A stretch of 64,000 nt of DNA from Tenrec ecaudatus (GCF_050624435.1 NC_134547.1:31865419-31929418), one strand, 5' to 3'. Positions 44,009 through 55,689 are shown, counted from the first letter of the stretch. Numbers and translations: made by a program. The notes: a model not told the origin generated them from the sequence alone.

Positions 44009-44420
44009 TGGGTCTGAACCCTCAGCTGTAGCAGGTGTGTTTGTTGCTGACCCCAACTGGAACATTAGTGCAGCTTCTTAACACTGTCAGGGAAGTGACA
44101 TTTTTAATGCCCAGAGCCACCTACAGCATCCCCCTCGCCCCTCTGGGGAGGCGCAGACAATGTGTGGGAGGCAGGGTGTGGGTCAGCTCATTGTCATTGC
44201 CTCATCCGCCTCCTGGCTCCTTACTCTGCCCGGCCAGACGTGGGAACGGCCCCATTCTTTGGTCAGGTCAGGAGGGTCTGAGTGCTGGGGAAATAGGTCT
44301 TCAGAGAGGGAAATGACTCATGGCCCAGCAGAGCAGGCTCCCAGCCACCTGCTCCCACCACCCTCTGGACTCTGGGGGCACAGAGGCACGACCCCAGGGG
44401 GCTCAAGTCTTTCTGGGCGG
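44009..44420. other. No gene recognised
   Basis: GC-moderate unique sequence without recognised features. Confidence 0.3.
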
Positions 44421-44424
44421 ATCT

Positions 44425-44590
44425 ATTACATGCATTAAAATAATTTACGCTTGGCCCTAGAAAGTGTTTAATTCATTGTGCCATCATCCGTTCCAGAAGC
44501 ATTCCTCTTCATCATGAATTATTTTTGAAGTATTTATGTGGATCTCACCGAAAATCACCCCAGTCAGCAACCTGAGAAATGGAAAGACAT
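44425..44590. promoter_or_regulatory. Candidate conserved non-coding element
   Basis: Repeat-free A/T-rich block with ACATGCATTAAAATAATTTA, TTAATTCATTGTGCCATCAT and CATCATGAATTATTTTTGAA. Texture-based call. Confidence 0.25.
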
Positions 44591-44734
44591 TAAGAGAAGG
44601 CATTGACCCTGAGGTCACAGGCGCGAGCGTGGCCAGGGTCACCAGATCTTTAGAAGGAAGCTAGATGGTCACAGCAGATGCTGACCGGGCTGCGAGGCCC
44701 TGTCCTTTCTCGCCCACACTTGGACACCAGGCAT

Positions 44735-44905
44735 GGTACCCACACACTTTAATATGAATGCCGGTGATGGCTTTTGGCTTTTCCATCTGCAAAGCACGTA
44801 ACCATGGTCTCATTTGCTGCTCGCAGTCAGCTCATGGCACAGGTGCAGGCTGCTGGTTTACAGACAAGGAAACTGAGGCTCAAAGAGACCAGCTTAGCAG
44901 ACTTC
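44735..44905 (+). mobile_element. MIR SINE
   Basis: Contains ACACACTTTAATATGAAT, GTTTACAGACAAGGAAACTG and AGGCTCAAAGAGACCAGC, the MIR core. Confidence 0.6.
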
Positions 44906-45074
44906 TACCACTGGGCTCAGGGGTGAGGCTCTCTGACAAATTTTTTCAGCACGGTGAGCAACTGGCCTCCTCTGATCGCCCAGATGCTTGAGTCCAGAGC
45001 ACGGCCGGCCTGCGAGCTCCAGAATGTCACTGCTGTGCCTGTAGTTCAACCAATATGGCTCCGCTCCCTCCTCC

Positions 45075-45162
45075 CTCTCGTCAAGTCTTTTCTGACTCAC
45101 TGCAGCCCTATAAGAGCGAGTAGAGCTACCCCTGTGGGTTTGGGAGGCTGTAAGTCATGACA
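45075..45162 (-). mobile_element. AfroSINE tail fragment, antisense
   Basis: GTCAAGTCTTTTCTGACTCA, GAGTAGAGCTACCCCTGTGG and GTTTGGGAGGCTGTAAG, then broken. Confidence 0.65.
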
Positions 45163-45167
45163 AAGAG

Positions 45168-45368
45168 GCAAACTCACGGCCGTTGAGTCCGTACTAAGTC
45201 ATGGCGACCCTCTAGGTCAGGGGGAAGTGTCCCCAGGAGTTCCCGAGATGGTGACTGTTTACTGGAGTAGAAAGTGCCCTTCTGCTGCTGCGGATCTGAC
45301 GGTGGGTTCCAACTGCTGACCCGGTGCCGAGCAGCTCAGTGCGTAATCACTGAGCAATCAGGACTCCT
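45168..45368 (-). mobile_element. AfroSINE, antisense
   Basis: ACTCACGGCCGTTGAGTCCG through GGGTTCCAACTGCTGACCCG to ATCACTGAGCAATCAGGACT. Confidence 0.85.
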
Positions 45369-45482
45369 TTGTAAACGACAAGTGGGCAGCGTGTAACAGA
45401 AATACTGCAGATGTCTAATTTTGAAAAATAGACATTTATTGCCTCACAATGTAGGGCATTGGCAGTCTCTTTCAGATTACAA

Positions 45483-45625
45483 ATCCGCGGCCATCGAGTC
45501 AATTCAACTCAGAGGCTGTAAATCGTTATGGGATCGGAGTCCCTTCTTTTTCTGGGGGAGCGGTGGGTGGGTGTGATCTTGTAGCTAGCCACCCAGTATT
45601 TCCCGGAGAGCAACACTGGGGCTCG
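45483..45625 (-). mobile_element. AfroSINE, antisense (internally shortened)
   Basis: TCCGCGGCCATCGAGTCAAT, GAGGCTGTAAATCGTTATGG and a degraded head near CAACACTGGGGCTC. Confidence 0.65.
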
Positions 45626-46257
45626 GGTTCTAGGCCCGTAGCCTCGTCGATGTGTCGTCTGCGGGGGAGGAGGGGCTCACTCCTGGAGACTGCTGCGGGG
45701 ACTCCTTTTTAAAGCTAGCAAAGGTCATACAGTACCCTAGTGATATTATCGAGGGGCTAGGATATTCAGTTATTCAATGAAAATTCGTTTGAATGCGCCC
45801 CCCTCTGTAGGCCATGCTTGTACCAGGGCCCCGAAGGACAGCTCCAGTGCTCACGGGCCTTAACTTCTGGTGTGGAAGGCAAACTGTCAGTCTGAAGGCC
45901 AACGGGCAAAGAAGGAAGGATAGGGAGTGGCTGCCCCACAGGCACATGGCAACAGGGTGATGAGCCCAGCCAGAGGCACCTGGGTGCACTCATGGCAGAA
46001 GCTTATGGGAAGGGCTTTCCAGTTTGAACAAGACAGTAGACTCCACACAGGAAATGGCCAGAAGGAAGCACAAGTGCAAAGGTCCTGGGGCAGGAACTGG
46101 TGAGGCAAGGCTGAAGTACCAGAAATAAAAATGGATGTGGGTTGAGGGGCATGAAGAGAGAGGTCCAGGATGACAGCAGATGGGCCATGCAGTGTCCCAT
46201 GGCGAACAGGCCGTGTTTTACTCAAATGGGAGAGAGAGCTGGGATCTCCAAGTAAGG
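45626..46257. other. No gene recognised; possible old L2 piece
   Basis: Around 45990-46130 words such as GGAAGCACAAGTGCAAAGGT and CCTGGGGCAGGAACTGGTGA resemble an antisense L2 3' region. No exon. Confidence 0.3.
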
Positions 46258-46395
46258 TAAGTAGTTAACACAATCAGCTGCTGCAGGCTCCATTTCACCC
46301 CAAAGTGTCTAGGAAAAAAGGCCTGGCAATCTACTTCCAAACAATCAGCCACTGAAAAGTCTGTGGAGCACAGTGGGACTCTGGCACATGTGGGA
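46258..46395 (+). mobile_element. AfroSINE variant
   Basis: Contains GTAGTTAACACAATCAGCTG, AAGGCCTGGCAATCTACTTC, CAGCCACTGAAAAGTCTG and GGAGCACAGTGGGACTCTG. Confidence 0.65.
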
Positions 46396-48530
46396 ACGTC
46401 AGGAGGTAGAGGCGGCTCCTGGCCTATGTTGTGTATTTGCTTCTGGGTTGAAGGGGAAGCCACTGGTGAATGCAAAGTTGTGGAATGGCCTGAGTTTTTG
46501 AATAAGGAGTTGATAGATACTTCTGGTTACACTGGTTCTTCCACGTCATTACAGAGCCACCTCCTCCCAGGAGTTCCAGAATCCTTTTCTACCCCTCAAG
46601 TCTGGGCTGCCCCAGTGCAGACACTCTTTCTACAACAAGCTCCTCTTCAGGACAGAGAGCTCGGTGGGCAATCGCACAGCAGGAGACAGTCAGGCAGCAG
46701 TGAGGCCCATGATCCTTGAGACAGGTCGGGGGTTGCCCTCCAGAGTGCTGACACACACCCTCTACCGCGCACCCCCACCCTCACCCCCAAGCTCTCTGTG
46801 CTGGCCTTCATTTGCCTGACCTGGAATGCCCTTCCAGGGGGCCTGCCCAGGCCCAGCTGCCCCTTCCCACCGGCTCAGGCCCAGAGCCTTCTCGGATCAC
46901 CAGTGGAAATTGGCTGCCAGTCCTTGCATTGCTCCCTGGGGCCATCCTGTGAGGTTAGGGGACTGCCTGTCTCAGGCTGCACTCCAGACCAGCATGCACG
47001 GACTTGCCTCTCTTGCCTACCCCTCTGTCCCCAGCAACATGCTGGGCTCAGGCCAGGCCAAGTTAGGCACAGAGGGCTGACTCGCTCTTCCCAGCAACCC
47101 CTGCTCCCATCCAAGAGCTGCCAAGATCAATTTCTGCTAGCAGTAGCGGTTCTGGGCAGGAAATGGGCAATGGTTCAGGAGGAAAACTGAGTCAAGTGTC
47201 AACCATTCGCAAGCTATGAGGCCATTGATCCTTGTGCGTGATAATGCAGTCAGCAACCAGAGGGGCGCAAGGTCTGGGTGCCTTCCAGGGGGCCGCCCAA
47301 CGCCAAATTGGGCCCCATTAGGATGACGGCACCCCTTCCTCTGCCCAAAATCAGCCCTGGAGCTGGCAGCCTCCGAGCGTGTCCTCAGGTTCACGCACTG
47401 CCTTCCTCCCTTCCTTTGACCCTTGGGGCCACGGGCTGGTATGGACGTTTCTGGGCCACCTTCCCCATGCCCAGCTGCAGACACATGCAGGGCCACTCTC
47501 CCTACAGCCTCCAGTGGCCAGCACTTCCCCGTGAACTCCGCCCCCTAGCCCCAGCCAGTTAGCTCAATGCTGCTGAGCTAGAAAAGAGAAGAAAATGGGG
47601 AGGCAAGTCCAGAAGACTGCTTGCTGTTGGGAGCAGCTCAGTTCCTCACCTCACCCGGAGCTAGCAAGAAGCCAGTGAATTGGAAGTTCTTTTGATTGTA
47701 GACACCTGACTTGGGCCCTGGCAGCCAGGCCGGATCAAGGCTGCTGTTCTCCTCCCTTCCCCTCCCCCCCTTAGTGATTGTGTGGTGATCCAACAACCCA
47801 AATGGAGGCCTGAGGTCCAGGAGCAGAGGCCAGGTTCGTCCTGTTCATGGAAAGCCAATTGCCTTGAAGTGGACCCACTGGACCAAAGGCTTTGGTGGCT
47901 TCCAGCCATTGGACTGAGCCTGCCACCAAAATCCACTGTACCAGCCACGGAACAGATAGGAGGCCACCCGAGGTACGAGGAGCCATTTCTGAGGGCTCTG
48001 GGAGAATTTCTCAGATCAACCCGGGACTGGAAGCAAGGAAGGAAACATGGCCTCTAACACCCAACTTTGCTACCCCTTTTGCTGCAAACCTGGCTTTTTT
48101 TGTGGGGGGTGAGGGAGTGGACAACAGCAGCAAGGTTGACATCTTTTAGACAAATCTAAGCAACTAGCTTCTGATCCCAGCCCAGTTTCCACTGGGAGGC
48201 CTGCCCTGCACCTCTGGGGTGGGGTCCCAGGTACCCGGATGGATGGCACCGCCTTCTGAGCCTCTCCCAGCTGAACTTCTCATAACCCAACGCATAGTCA
48301 CACGTTTTATAAATAGCTGTGGACAGAAGACTGTAAAGGAAGGATGGTGCATGTGTGCCTTTATGTCCTAGGAATATTTCCTCAAACGGCGGTGTTATTT
48401 GGTATGGGTTGAATGGGGGCATGTGCAAACATGAGCGACCCCAAAGTTTCCCCCCCGCTGCCCGCCACCCCTACCCCTTCAGGTCAGGCCAGTGCTATAG
48501 TTAGCAAACGGATAAGGCTCCATGGGCAAG
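46396..48530. other. Repeat-poor unique block; weak L2 only
   Basis: About 2 kb without AfroSINE, RTE or L1. An L2-like word GACCTGGAATGCCCTTCC lies near 46818. Long overlapping frames in several phases reflect low stop density in GC-rich DNA. Confidence 0.35.
46800..46900 (+). mobile_element. L2 3'-end fragment
   Basis: Contains TTTGCCTGACCTGGAATGCC and CTTCC, then CAGGCCCAGAGCCTTCTCGG; matches the common 'CCTGGAATGCCCTTCC' block of L2. Confidence 0.35.
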
Positions 48531-49160
48531 CTTTATTCCTTCTGACACCCGCCTGTGACACTTTATAAAAAGAAGTAATCCAGAACAATCTCTAGGTAAT
48601 TAACACCTAGATAAACAAACATAAATTTCTATATTGCATTTATTTGGACTACCACTCAAATATGCGTGAACCATGCTTTTTTAATTAAAAGATAAATCCA
48701 TGTGACACTTAGCCTCAAACTTAATTATTCAGCATAGTATAATAAAAAATAGAGCCCATTAAATGTGTCTTGCACTGTATTTCTGTATTAACAGCAAAAC
48801 AGTTCGGTCTGGGATCATTTAAATTTTCCCCCTCCCCTTTGCTTGCGATTTCCCTGTTCACATAAGCCCATCCCCTCTCTCCTCTCCCTCCCTGCCTTCA
48901 TCTTCCCATCTCTCTCTTTTCTCTTAACACCAACAGGTGAAGAGATTAAAACGTTACACAAGCCCCTACATGGAACATTCAGCTGGGCGACATTTTTAAT
49001 ATTGCATGACACTAAGAATTTTCCCTTCCCCATGGAAACATACCTCCACTTTGCTGTAACATGCCCAGCCCTTCTATCTGGAAATGAAGATTGTAATATT
49101 TAATACTAATTTCCTTGGGATTGTGCTTACAATACACCAGGTGAGGTTTTCATAATGTAT
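48530..49160. promoter_or_regulatory. Candidate conserved non-coding element
   Basis: About 600 bp, A/T-rich and repeat-free, with GGTAATTAACACCTAGATAA, AAACATAAATTTCTATATTG, TTTTAATTAAAAGATAAATC and CTTAATTATTCAGCATAG. Dense TAATTA cores and CATAAA/TTTATT words. Texture-based, but the best such block in the window. Confidence 0.3.
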
Positions 49161-49789
49161 GGTTATAATACAGATGTTAAACAGAGAGGGGGACGTGTAC
49201 GAATCCCAGACTACAGAAGACAGCACGATTATCATCTTTATAAAAGTTTCAGCACAAAATAGTGCTGGAACGCAGGTATCAGCAGCCTCAGGCTCTGGGA
49301 AGAGAAATACGTGTTTGAGACCAGAAGGATGCCAAACGCTGACCATGTTCCAGGAGTCACACACACCAAGTGCTTTCTAGAGCTTGTCATCTCTCATTCT
49401 TACAGCAGACAAGATTCGAAGCCAGCTCCGTATACTGGCTCCTCGGGTCACAGGAAGCTCTGGCTTTGACACAATCAACACTCACTGTTTTCAAAGACAT
49501 GGACTTAGACCTCGGTGAGCCACCAGCCGGCCTTAGCACTCAAGGTTCCCCGGCACAGCACTGTCCTCAGTCCCAGGTCATCCAGGGTGGGTGGCTACCC
49601 GACTTAGACTCCTCTGGAAGCGGTGCTCTTGCCAGGTGGCGGTTACACAGTGATTTGCTTACCCTGACTCTGGTGGCCATGGTCTGTGTGCCCTCCACCC
49701 CCACCCACCAAGCAACTGGGTGGGACCGTGCAGGCTGCTTGTTATTTTCTCCTTTCCTGATGGCCCCGGGTAAGAGACGAATACAAACC
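49161..49789. other. No gene recognised
   Basis: A 165-codon frame at 49370-49867 runs into the following SINE and has no domain. Unassigned. Confidence 0.3.
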
Positions 49790-49905
49790 AAACTCACTGT
49801 CATTGAGTCAATTCTGACTCAGGGGGACCCTGCAGGACAGAGTAGAGCTGTCCTTGTGGGTTCCTGAGGTTGTAAGGCTTTAAAGGAGTAGAAAGTTTCA
49901 TGGTT
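49790..49905 (-). mobile_element. AfroSINE tail half, antisense
   Basis: CTCACTGTCATTGAGTCAAT, GGACAGAGTAGAGCTGTCCT and AAAGGAGTAGAAAGTTTC; the head is absent. Confidence 0.8.
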
Positions 49906-50129
49906 CTTCTGCTGGGTAAGAGAAGGCGGCGGTGGTGGTGGGGTGTGTCAGAGGGTGTGGGATTGCGGATAGGACTAGATGGTTCTGTACTGAGTAGTTG
50001 ATAGCAGGGTTCATTGTGATTCCCCAAACATAGAACTCCAATGTGGGGACTGGTCAGTTTTGCCATCCAGCCAGGGATTTCACTACCATCCATAGAGAAG
50101 ATCCTTGGGATCACACTTAATTCTAACCC

Positions 50130-50510
50130 CAATTTAGGAATAATTAGTTCTTAGGAAGTGAACCTGCTTGATGCCCACCGTCATGATCATATCACTGAAG
50201 ATGGAGGAGCTACGTGAAAGCGTGGGGGAAGAAACTAGATGGTGCCCAGCTATCAGAAGGAATAGCGTCTGGAGTCTTAAAGGCCAAAAGCAGCCAGCTA
50301 AGTGAGGCATCAACTAAGTCCACATGGAGGAGGAAGCGCACCAGGCTGTGTGATCCAAGGATTCTAAATAATATGAATCAAATCCAAAGGAGGAGATGGT
50401 ATAGGCGTTTAAATTGTGAACCCCTGGTTTGCAGAAGGCTCTGGGTTGCAGGGAAAGCCTGAAATCATATCCCGGGTCCACCCACAGATGAAGACCTGAG
50501 GGAAGAGACA
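50130..50510 (+). mobile_element. L1 3'-UTR fragment (tenrec-like)
   Basis: Contains AACTAGATGGTGCCCAGCTA, AATAGCGTCTGGAGTCTTAA, CCACATGGAGGAGGAAGCGC, ACCAGGCTGTGTGATCC and GGTCCACCCACAGATGAAGA. Matches 6870-7125 in order. Confidence 0.65.
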
Positions 50511-50624
50511 AGAGAGGTGAGTAGCCATTTCCATCTGACAAAGAACACGGCAAAGTTGGTTATGGCAGATAGAATAGGTTAAAATGTAATATATTGTCCT
50601 CAAAGTGAATCCTTGTTCTTCAAC

Positions 50625-51060
50625 ACTCTAGAGAGGTTTAAGTGCAGCAGATTTACCCAATGCAATGCATCTTTTGATCTCTTGACTTCTGCTTCCATGA
50701 GCATTGGCTGTGGGTCCAAGTAAGAAAATCCTCCACAACTTCAACTTTGTCTCCATTTATCATGATACTGCCTCCTGATCCAGTTGTAAGGATTGGGTCT
50801 TCCTTGCATTGAGTCATAATCCACACTGAAGGCTACAACCCTTGATCTTCATCAGCAAGTGCTTCAAGTCCTCCTCACGTTGAGCAAGCAGGGTTGCGTC
50901 ATGTGCATCCTGCAGGCTGTTAATAAATCTTCCTCCAATCCTGATGCCACTCTGCTTCATCTAATCCAACTTCTCTGATGATTTGCTCATCATATAGACT
51001 GAACAAGTACGGTAAGAAGATGCAACCTGACGCACATCTTCCCGCACTAAATGCCTCTGG
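50625..51060 (-). mobile_element. RTE LINE fragment, antisense
   Basis: In plus orientation: ATTTACCCAATGCAATGCAT, GGGTCCAAGTAAGAAAATCC, TCATCAGCAAGTGCTTCAAG, AATCTTCCTCCAATCCTGAT and GATGCAACCTGACGCACATC. In sense this is the RT C-terminal half. Confidence 0.75.
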
Positions 51061-51732
51061 TGTAGGTGTATGGAGGAGTATTATACCCTTTAGTCAATTT
51101 CCAGCAGTGCTAAAAAGAGCTTTGTAGCATTTCCTGAGCAGCGCAGAAGACTAGAACTAGAGATAAGATTGTCTGTGAACATGGTGGTAAAGGGGGATGG
51201 ATGGTAGAGACATATCTTACCTCCGCCACATAAGAATCGGCCTTGGACTGATGAGTTGGAGTCTCCTTCCTCTTTGTGAATTCGGGGGAGGGCAAATGCT
51301 TCGTCCACATCATTCCTACAGTGGCCAAACCCTACTGAGAAGTCAGCAGGCAGCATGCAAAGAGAACCCAGAGTGGGCCTGGAGACTTTATTTTCTTTCC
51401 CAGGGGATTGGGACACCCCAGATGCTTCAAAGCCAAAGGAGAAATCATCTGGACCTCCCTACACTGACACTTACATTGACTGGCCTCTGAAGTAGGGCAA
51501 GAAAGTGATTACCTATTGGGTGCTCTCTTTCCTCAACATTCCCAGGTATTCATAGCCATGCCCATTATGGAGGCAGCTCCTCAAACCCTGTTGCATCTGA
51601 CTTGTCTTCGACACAGATGTTTGTTAAACAGATGATCTCATTTAATGAATGTTCAGTAGCTAGCACCTGACTGCTGACTGAAATGTCAGTGGTTGATGGG
51701 GACGAGAGAGATGCAGCAATCAGATTTGGCAA
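51061..51732. other. No gene recognised
   Basis: Unassigned; frames on both strands without domains. Confidence 0.3.
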
Positions 51733-51800
51733 GGTGACCGTTTTACTCTGTCCTGTAGGATCACACTATAAGCTAAAATCGACTTGATGTCAACAGGTAT
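51733..51800 (+). mobile_element. AfroSINE tail fragment
   Basis: GTTTTACTCTGTCCTGTAGG, ATCACACTATAAGC and AAATCGACTTGATGTCAAC. Confidence 0.6.
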
Positions 51801-51809
51801 ATTATTTGT

Positions 51810-51935
51810 ACTGTTGTCACTGCTACTTCCAGTTTCACAGATGAAGACACCGTGGTTTGTAGATATGGAATGTTGCTCCAGGGCCACACTGCTCCTAAGA
51901 GATTGAAACAGGAAACCCACACTCTATCTCCAGCC
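51810..51935 (+). mobile_element. MIR SINE (diverged)
   Basis: CAGTTTCACAGATGAAGACA followed by CAGGGCCACACTGCTCCTAA and GAAACAGGAAACCCACACTC. Confidence 0.45.
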
Positions 51936-52018
51936 TGACAGGGTCTTTGCATGCTCCGTGTCCTCTGCTGCACGGTTGCAATGCCTCTCTGTGCTCCATC
52001 AATCTTCAATCTTCATAG

Positions 52019-52021
<3 letters not shown>

Positions 52022-52053
<32 letters not shown>
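52022..52053. repeat. (TG)n microsatellite
   Basis: About 15 pure TG units. Confidence 0.95.
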
Positions 52054-52594
52054 TGATCATCAGATTAAAGTGATCGCTGGGATGGATCCTAATCATGACA
52101 TTTGACACATGTCCCCTTAGCCCAATGCTGGCATGCATTTACCCTGCAAGCACTTGTTGAATGAGCAAATGGAAGAAAACCTCAGCCCAAGACCACTTCC
52201 CCCCCCTCACTACACCCCGTTATTCCCACAGCTGGCTCTGTGCAATCTCTGGGAAGGGCATGGAGGATAAGACCCCAGTTTTCCAAGGAAGAATATTAAA
52301 ATGGTCAACATATTGCTGTCAGGTTATACAGCGCAGAAAATGGGACTGAGAAGTATCCAGGTAGCCAGTGTCCAGGCAGCCTATTGAAGATGCAGATGTT
52401 TTTAGTCTACAATGTTGTGTGTGTGCAATTTTTCTCAAATTTATCTGTAATTTATAACAGTGAAATAAATAGTATTTATAGTACTTTATGAAATGCATGT
52501 ATCATTTACCTTATTAAATTTAGTTCTCCTATGTTTACAATGATAAATGAACTTAGAACAATTGATTTATTCAAGATCATTCAACCAGTAGATG
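52054..52594. other. No gene recognised
   Basis: A/T-rich unassigned sequence. Confidence 0.3.
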
Positions 52595-52786
52595 ACTCCA
52601 AACTCACTCCATTCAGAGACCGTGTAGGACAGAGTAGAACTGATCAGGAACGTTTCTAAGACCATAAGTCTTTATAGCAGCCAAAAGCCTTGTCTTTCTC
52701 CTCTGGAGCAGTTGGTGGGTTCGAACTTCTGACCTTGCAGTTAGCAACCCAACTCATCTGCCACTATGCCATCAGGGATTCTTCAA
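52595..52786 (-). mobile_element. AfroSINE, antisense
   Basis: CTCACTCCATTCAGAGACCG, GGAGCAGTTGGTGGGTTCGA, CTTGCAGTTAGCAACCCAAC and GCCACTATGCCATCAGGGAT. Confidence 0.85.
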
Positions 52787-53044
52787 CCAGTGTATAGTCA
52801 CAGTTTAAATTTAAGCCATTATATAAGCCCCAAATAATGTCTTCATTAAACTGTACGGATCTGCCAATTGCCTATAACTATATAAGATCTCAAACATATT
52901 TTAATGGGAATATCTATCTATATATATGTATATATTTTTAAAGAATATACATAATGCTGTTTTGTTCCACATATGTGTATGTGTGTGTGTTTATGGAAGA
53001 AGGGAGCATTTGCATATCTATATTTCTAATCAATTTATATCGTT
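52787..53044. other. A/T-rich low-complexity tract
   Basis: ATCTATCTATATATATGTAT near 52912 and a short TG tract at 52974-52992. Confidence 0.6.
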
Positions 53045-53475
53045 TTCAGGGCACATTTATTGAGATACAATTGACATACAATGAAACTCATTTTTTAGGA
53101 ATATACAATTCAGCGACTTAAAAACATATCTATACAAAGCTGTGCAACCATCCTCTCATTCTAGAGCATCTTCCCAGCCCAGGAAGAAGCCCCAGACCTC
53201 CAGTCAGTCACTCTCCTTCTCTCCTGGCAACCGCTAATCCCTAGCAACCACAGATCTATTTTCTGTCTCCCTGGCTTTGCCTGCTCTGGTCATTTCCTAT
53301 GAGCAGCATCATACAAGGCACCACCTTTTATGATGGGTTTCTTTCCCTGCACATGGGCATTTTTTCCTTGTTCATCCTTGTTGTCATGCGTATTCTTTTA
53401 TTGTCAAATAATACTCCATTATATGGATATACCATTGGGTTCATCCATCGATTATACAGTTTTTCTAAAAACAGA
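53045..53475 (-). mobile_element. Old L1M-type LINE 3' UTR, antisense
   Basis: In plus orientation: TTTATTGAGATACAATTGAC, CAAAGCTGTGCAACCATCCT, GGCAACCGCTAATCCCTAGC, TGACTTTGCC-like CCTGGCTTTGCCTGCTCTGG and TAATACTCCATTATATGGAT. This is the well-known antisense appearance of eutherian L1M/L1ME 3' ends. Confidence 0.85.
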
Positions 53476-55400
53476 TTTTAAGCCAAAAATTAAAAATTGG
53501 GAAACTTCTAACCAAAGTCCCCACATCTAGAATCTCCTGGAAAAGCCAGAATAGCAGTCGCCGTGCCTCCTTTTGGCGCACCTCTGGTCTACCATGTGCA
53601 GTTGCTGCAAGTCCCTTAGAAGGAGCATACTCTTCAGCCCAGTGTCCCTATCATGCCCATGGTGTCACCTCACTGCCAAGGGCACTGTCTAGGCACTTTA
53701 GGTGCCTGTGTTCAGATTCCACCCTACATCTGGTTTGGGCATGACTCCTACATGCCGCCTCTGCACTTTGACCTTCTTCCCCGTAAGAGTGTAGTTCTGA
53801 TCAACTCAATCCGGTCTCAGAACTCACCTGCGTTATGTGTAGTAACAGGCGGCCACAGACTTCCCACAGATTTCTTCCGATCACCTTCAGATCGCCATCC
53901 CCCCAGTTCAGGAGGTGCAGTGGGGTTTCCTAGGACACAGCCCCGTCAGTCACAGTCTCCCGCAGACAAGCGCACCATGTCCCCAGGACAACATATCCCA
54001 CACTGTTCTATGCTGCTTACACACACAACTCCACACATACTCCACTCAACCACCTTTGTGACTCACACACGGAACACACACCCTCACACATGGCTACAGT
54101 CTTCTAATACCCTCCACACAGAGCTCTGCAGGGAGTCCTTGGAGCCCGTGGTGATCTCTGCAGTGCCTCCCAGCTCTCCATTCCAGGCAAGGGACCCGGG
54201 TGCAGCCCAGTCCCTGCTACCAATTCTGAGACTTCTCCGCTAAATGACTCTCCCCTCCAGGCCTCTGCTGCCCATCTGTACCAAGGGATGCTGAGCTTCC
54301 TCCAAATCCTCCCTGGCCAGAACCAAGTACAGGGGCTACCACAGCCCCCGGCAAGCACCCCAGGCCCCTTCCCAAGATGGCCCTGGGTTACTCAGGAGCC
54401 TGCCCCACCGAGCCCTGCAGTCCTCCAAGCACTCCTTTCTGGGCACCCACACCTATGACTCTAACCTATGGGAGCTGAGATGCACTCGGCATCCTGGCCC
54501 CGTCTGGGTGGGGGAAACCAGACTCCCACAATGTGAGCAGAGAACGTTCTGGCTGCAGGCCTGTCCCGGGCTTAGGTCAAAGCATCTTACTTGGAGGATG
54601 AGAAACAGATCCTGGGGAAGCCCCTTGCTGAAGGTAAGGGAGACCCAGACTCAAAGGCCGCTATTTGCAGTCAGAGGATTGGTCTTTGAAGAGCCGGTTT
54701 CCCAAAGGCATTGAAATAGGACGACAGGAATACAGTTCAGTCCCAGTTTGGTGGGCGGAGATATCTAACTATGCATTTATGTCTATGTATATAGATGTAT
54801 GTCTCAGATTTTCCAGGGCAGGCTTATTTCAAGCATCCTGCCAGACCATATGTTCTCATTTAATTTGTCACATCATCTTCAGATCGCCCCCCACCCCCCC
54901 CCACTCCAAAGCACCTGTAGCCTTGTGTCCTGAAAGAAACCTAAGCCACTCCGGTTAGGTGAAGCTGCATGCCTGTATGCAAGCCCGAGCGGGTTCCTTC
55001 TGTGCCACACGATGCCCACTCCACTGGAGGCCAAGACCAAAACACCACCACCCAATCAAAATGCAACTTTGCACACCAAGGCCTCGGCATACATTTCAAG
55101 TACTTGCAAATGAGTGCCAGGGCTGGGCTTTCAGCACGGAGACCTACGCTTTCTGCTTCTTTGTTCCATTGCTTCTTTGCGTCTCCAAGAAGAATTCAGA
55201 TCGCCCTCTAATAATTTGGAGTAAAATCCTCCCTTGCACCTTAGTGATATTTTTAAAAAATGTTTTAAGCAGGAGAGGAGATAAAAGACCCCAATGCTCG
55301 GAGTGTCTTATGCAATTGCTACAATATGAGGATTCTTCCTATCTCCGTAAGTTTTACATTTCTGAAACAGATGTCTGCAAGCCTTTAAAGAACTCCAATT
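53476..55400. other. No gene recognised
   Basis: A 196-codon frame (53653-54243) and a 148-codon frame (54959-55405), both plus, lack domains and splice context. CACACA-rich words lie at 54020-54110 and C-runs at 54887-54902. Confidence 0.35.
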
Positions 55401-55404
55401 TGTA

Positions 55405-55475
55405 GACATACATGGGCATGCACACACACATGCACACATACATGTACTCACACATATGCGCGCACACAAGCACGC
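55405..55475. repeat. CACA/CATA low-complexity tract
   Basis: ACACACACATGCACACATAC, then CACATATGCGCGCACACAAG; alternating purine-pyrimidine throughout, capable of Z-DNA. Confidence 0.85.
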
Positions 55476-55689
55476 ACACCCTTACAGACTACATAGAGAT
55501 TCACTCAGCTTGCGAAAGCATGAGGCCCTGAGGCAGTTCAGGACCACAGAAGACAGATGGGGCGTCTCCATCTCTGGGATCTGACCCAGAGTTTTCACTC
55601 TTCCTAGGAGACATAAGTGGGTGGGGAAAGCGATATTTTCACTTTGTTTGTTTGTTTTTGTTTTTAACAGAGGTAGAGGTTTAATTGCA

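Noticed and set aside
53653-54243. 196-codon plus-strand frame
   Set aside because: Composition dominated by CACACA-rich and proline/serine-rich low-complexity text; no recognisable domain or exon boundaries.
54959-55405. 148-codon plus-strand frame near the zinc-finger 3' end
   Set aside because: No domain, no Kozak or splice context, and it overlaps another open frame in a different phase.
55405-55475. GU-rich downstream element of a poly(A) site at 55.48 kb
   Set aside because: In transcript sense it is GU-rich, but no AATAAA-like hexamer lies within 40 bases upstream, so the 55.71-kb site was preferred.
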